Assembly (NCBI GenBank): GCA_024692715.1
Contig: JAILMH010000003.1
Coordinates: forward strand, 1-64,000
Direction of reading: 5' to 3'
DNA: 64,000 nt
DNA from: Lachnospiraceae bacterium
Lineage (GTDB): Bacteria > Bacillota > Clostridia > Lachnospirales > Lachnospiraceae
The stretch's first letter is position 1; every line of letters starts with the position of its first letter. The position numbers and the translations under genes were made by a program. Positions 61,884 through 64,000 of this stretch are shown here, in pieces. The notes under the pieces are model-generated. The model was given only the letters and a program-made list of their open reading frames with translations, was not told where the DNA came from and did not search any database.

Positions 61884-62816
61884 TCACTCTTCTCTTTTTC
61901 TCATAAGATTTTCCTGAACTCTCTTATAGAGTTCCTGAGCGGCATTATAACCCATCTTCTTCTGACGGTAGTTGATAGCTGCTGTCTCGCAGATGATCGC
62001 AAGGTTACGACCCGGTCTGATCGGAATACTGTGACATACAACCTTTGTTCCAAGGTACTCTGTATATTCCTCCTCGAGTCCGAGGCGATCATATTCCTTA
62101 TCCTTATCCCAGTCCTCAAGCTTGATAACAAGGCTTATCTGCTCTGAATCCTTAACGCTCTGTGCACCAAAAAGAGCCTTTACATCAACGATACCGATAC
62201 CTCTGAGTTCGATGAAGTGCTTAGTTATATCAGGTGCAGAGCCCACAAGCGAATCATCAGAGACCTTACGGATCTCGACAACATCATCTGAAATAAGACG
62301 ATGGCCTCTCTTTATAAGCTCAAGAGCTGCCTCACTCTTACCGATACCGCTTTCACCTGTGATGAGTACACCTTCACCATCTACATCGACAAGAACACCA
62401 TGTATGGAAACACACGGTGCGAGCTCAGTATTGAGCCAGCGAATGATCTCAGCCATGAAATCAGAAGTTGAACGTGAAGTCTTGAGTACCGGAACTCCAT
62501 TTTCGATCGCATGTTTCATAAATATATCATCCGGATCAAGATCACGGCAGAAAATTATACATGGAACCTCTTCATTAAGAAGGTGTGCGTATATTTCTTC
62601 CTTACGGTCATCTTCCATACCTTCCATATAAGAATATTCAACAAAACCGATTATCTCAACACGTGTCTTCTCATAATGCTCAAAAAAGCCTGTGAGCTGA
62701 AGTGCCGGTCGGTTGATCTCAGGTGAACCGATCTTTCTGTTTGATATATCGATATCAGGTGTCAGATTAACAAGCTTCATTTTCTCAATGAGATTTTGCA
62801 GCGCAACAGTCGCCAT
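61884..62816 (-). CDS. hprK: HPr(Ser) kinase/phosphorylase HprK
   Basis: HprK phosphorylates HPr and Crh on Ser46 in response to glycolytic intermediates and also removes the phosphate. The 310-residue protein has the P-loop LITGESGIGKSEAALELIKRG with the following SDDVVEI region, and the HprK signature IELRGIGIVDVKALFG near residue 205. GGGAGGT precedes the ATG at 62816; the track start lies before it. First gene of the hprK-ROK-murB-rapZ-whiA-crh-dagK run. Confidence 0.96.
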   Translation of the reverse strand: MATVALQNLIEKMKLVNLTPDIDISNRKIGSPEINRPALQLTGFFEHYEKTRVEIIGFVEYSYMEGMEDDRKEEIYAHLLNEEVPCIIFCRDLDPDDIFMKHAIENGVPVLKTSRSTSDFMAEIIRWLNTELAPCVSIHGVLVDVDGEGVLITGESGIGKSEAALELIKRGHRLISDDVVEIRKVSDDSLVGSAPDITKHFIELRGIGIVDVKALFGAQSVKDSEQISLVIKLEDWDKDKEYDRLGLEEEYTEYLGTKVVCHSIPIRPGRNLAIICETAAINYRQKKMGYNAAQELYKRVQENLMRKREE

Positions 62817-62832
62817 AATTGTACCTCCCATT

Positions 62833-62855
62833 CTGGCGCATTTAAGCCGCGCCAG
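62833..62855. repeat. Palindrome in the hprK leader
   Basis: CTGGCGC, nine bases, GCGCCAG: a perfect 7-bp inverted repeat 17 bases before the hprK start. It might be an operator or a leader hairpin. Two TACAAT -10 candidates (minus strand 62859-62864 and 62877-62882) lie just upstream. Confidence 0.5.
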
Positions 62856-62924
62856 TGCATTGTATTCTAGTCTATAATTGTATCATTCTCTCAAAAATAT
62901 GTGAAGCATCTTTTGCATCATCAT

Positions 62925-62932
62925 GCTACAAT
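62925..62932 (+). promoter_or_regulatory. Extended -10 promoter of uvrC
   Basis: TACAAT (62927-62932) is preceded by TGC as an extended -10. There is no good -35. It lies about 38 bases before the uvrC start. Confidence 0.5.
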
Positions 62933-62969
62933 CTACATAAGCATTTAGATATTTTAGAAAGGTGTTTTT

Positions 62970-64000
62970 ATGGAATTTGATATCGAAGAAAACCTCGCCC
63001 ATCTTCCAAAAAGACCGGGTGTTTATATAATGCACGCCGCAAATGATGAAATAATCTACATCGGAAAGGCTGTAAACCTTTTCAACCGCGTGCATTCTTA
63101 TTTTAGAAAAACCAAAAAGAGTCCCAAGATTCAAAAGATGGTGACTCATATAAATTATTTTGAATATATAATAACCGACTCCGAACTTGAGGCTCTGGTA
63201 CTGGAAAGTAACCTCATAAAGAAGCATCGTCCGCGCTATAATACGATGCTGAAGGACGATAAAAGCTACCCTTATATAAAGGTGACTGTAAATGAACCTT
63301 ACCCCAGGATACTTTTTTCCAGAAAGCCACAGGGTGACACCGCTGTCACCAGGTCAAAGGCAAAGTTTTTCGGCCCCTATACCTCTGCGTGGGGAGTCCA
63401 TGACACCATAGAGCTTATAAATAAAATCTACAAACTCCGCACCTGCAACCGTGTTCTCCCAAGGGATATCGACAAAGTAAGGCCCTGTCTCAAGTACCAC
63501 ATCAAAATGTGTCAGGGGCCTTGTAAAAGCGGCTGCACCTCTAAGGAGGAGTATCAGAAGTCTGTAGACGGAGCTCTGAACTTCCTCAACGGAAACTACA
63601 AGCCCATTCTCGATATGCTTGAGAAAAACATGATGGACGCCTCTGAGGATATGCGCTATGAAGATGCGATAGAATGGAGAGACCTCTTAAATTCTGTAAA
63701 AACTGTGGCCCAGAAGCAAAAGATAACCGCTGCCTCTGATGCAGAAGACCGGGATATCATTGCCTGCTACAGTGAAGAGGATGAATCTGTTATAGTGATC
63801 TTTTTTGTAAGGAACGGACGTCTTGTCGGACGTGATCATCACTATATGACAGGGACCTCTGACCAGACTAAGGGCGAGATCCTGGACAGCTTTGTGAAAC
63901 AGTTTTATTCCGGAACGCCTTTTATCCCTAAGGAGATAATGCTCGAAGAGGATATCGAGGAAAAGAGTGTCGTCGAAGAATGGCTCACTAAGAAACGCGG
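62970..64000 (+). CDS. uvrC: Excinuclease ABC subunit C (UvrC), 3' end outside the window
   Basis: UvrC makes both incisions in nucleotide excision repair. The frame is open from ATG at 62970 to the window end, about 343 codons of an expected 600. It starts MEFDIEENLAHLPKRPGVYI and has the GIY-YIG nuclease motif (GVYIM ... IIYIGKAVNLFNRV), then the conserved PYIKVTVNEPYPRIL and FFGPYTSAWGVHDTI segments and the CLKYHIKMCQGPCKSGC Cys cluster. AGAAAGGTG precedes the ATG. It is absent from the track because it lacks a stop. Confidence 0.96.
   Translation, partial: MEFDIEENLAHLPKRPGVYIMHAANDEIIYIGKAVNLFNRVHSYFRKTKKSPKIQKMVTHINYFEYIITDSELEALVLESNLIKKHRPRYNTMLKDDKSYPYIKVTVNEPYPRILFSRKPQGDTAVTRSKAKFFGPYTSAWGVHDTIELINKIYKLRTCNRVLPRDIDKVRPCLKYHIKMCQGPCKSGCTSKEEYQKSVDGALNFLNGNYKPILDMLEKNMMDASEDMRYEDAIEWRDLLNSVKTVAQKQKITAASDAEDRDIIACYSEEDESVIVIFFVRNGRLVGRDHHYMTGTSDQTKGEILDSFVKQFYSGTPFIPKEIMLEEDIEEKSVVEEWLTKKR

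Noticed and set aside
61566-62147. Plus-strand 193-aa frame opposite the ROK kinase and hprK
   Set aside because: Spans two well-supported genes in antisense and is Ser/Pro-rich as expected from shadow frames.
62122-62631. Plus-strand 169-aa frame opposite hprK
   Set aside because: Antisense of the HprK catalytic region; no independent signal.
62883-63227. Minus-strand 114-aa frame opposite the uvrC start
   Set aside because: It lies across the uvrC promoter and GIY-YIG domain and has no family resemblance.

Overview
The window looks like chromosome of a motile, strictly anaerobic Gram-positive bacterium of the Clostridia, most likely a Lachnospiraceae member (Butyrivibrio/Roseburia-like). 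The reasons are a Gram-positive type flagellar late operon with fliW-csrA, an oxygen-sensitive class III ribonucleotide reductase, a type III glutamine synthetase, the ireB-ruvX-DUF1292 block, HprK with Crh, HrcA/CIRCE control of dnaK, and many AGGAGG-type ribosome binding sites. The genus is an inference. I see no rRNA, tRNA, CRISPR array, insertion sequence or prophage.

Layout. (A) 1-10264: a flagellar block on the minus strand, flgM-flgN-flgK-flgK-flgL-fliW-csrA, then flaG-fliD-fliS and a FliT-position gene. Sigma-28-type promoters precede flgM and probably flaG. (B) 10571-13496: nrdD-nrdG behind two NrdR boxes 32 bp apart. (C) 13540-15839: glnN with its own promoter and terminator. (D) 15857-26140: a surface-glycan cluster of eight glycosyltransferases, an acetyltransferase and a PglK/MsbA-like ABC flippase; one glycosyltransferase lies on the opposite strand. 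(E) 26137-32094: a conserved housekeeping operon, ireB-ruvX-DUF1292-fur-RNase J-ylbF-mltG(truncated)-trmR-trhP, which runs with a 4-bp overlap into the glycan cluster. (F) 32132-40694: a six-gene envelope operon in the order YidC/alkaline-phosphatase-superfamily fusion, CDP-glycerol glycerophosphotransferase-like, nucleotidyltransferase, CotH-like kinase, VTC polyphosphate-polymerase-like, DUF4956. (G) 40833-46635, plus strand: prmA-rsmE-nifS-like-thiI and a polytopic DUF6311-like protein. (H) 46641-48508: a degenerate HPr-like gene and mtaB. (I) 48513-53448: hrcA-grpE-dnaK-dnaJ with a perfect CIRCE. (J) 53490-55683: a GT-C-like membrane protein and a Lys/Ala-rich DUF6465-like protein. (K) 55843-62882: hprK-ROK kinase-murB-rapZ-whiA-crh-dagK, then fba; uvrC starts divergently and runs off the right edge.

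How the genes work together. Flagellar genes follow the usual logic of FlgM/sigma-28 and FliW/CsrA checkpoints. Regions D and F together give the cell a large capacity to build glycans and probably phosphate-linked polymers at the surface. Regions E, G and H carry several tRNA modification enzymes (TrhP, TrmR, ThiI, MtaB). Region K couples carbon-state signalling (HprK, a Crh-like protein with Asp at position 15, ROK kinase, Fba) to wall synthesis and division genes (MurB, RapZ, WhiA).

The best candidate for an under-described system is region F. A YidC/Oxa1 domain, a multi-span membrane region and a C-terminal LtaS/sulfatase-like catalytic domain sit in one 931-residue protein, in one operon with glycerophosphotransferase, nucleotidyltransferase, CotH and VTC genes. 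Several track starts were moved on ribosome-binding-site or overlap evidence; these are noted per gene. All functions are read from sequence motifs and gene order; no search was run.
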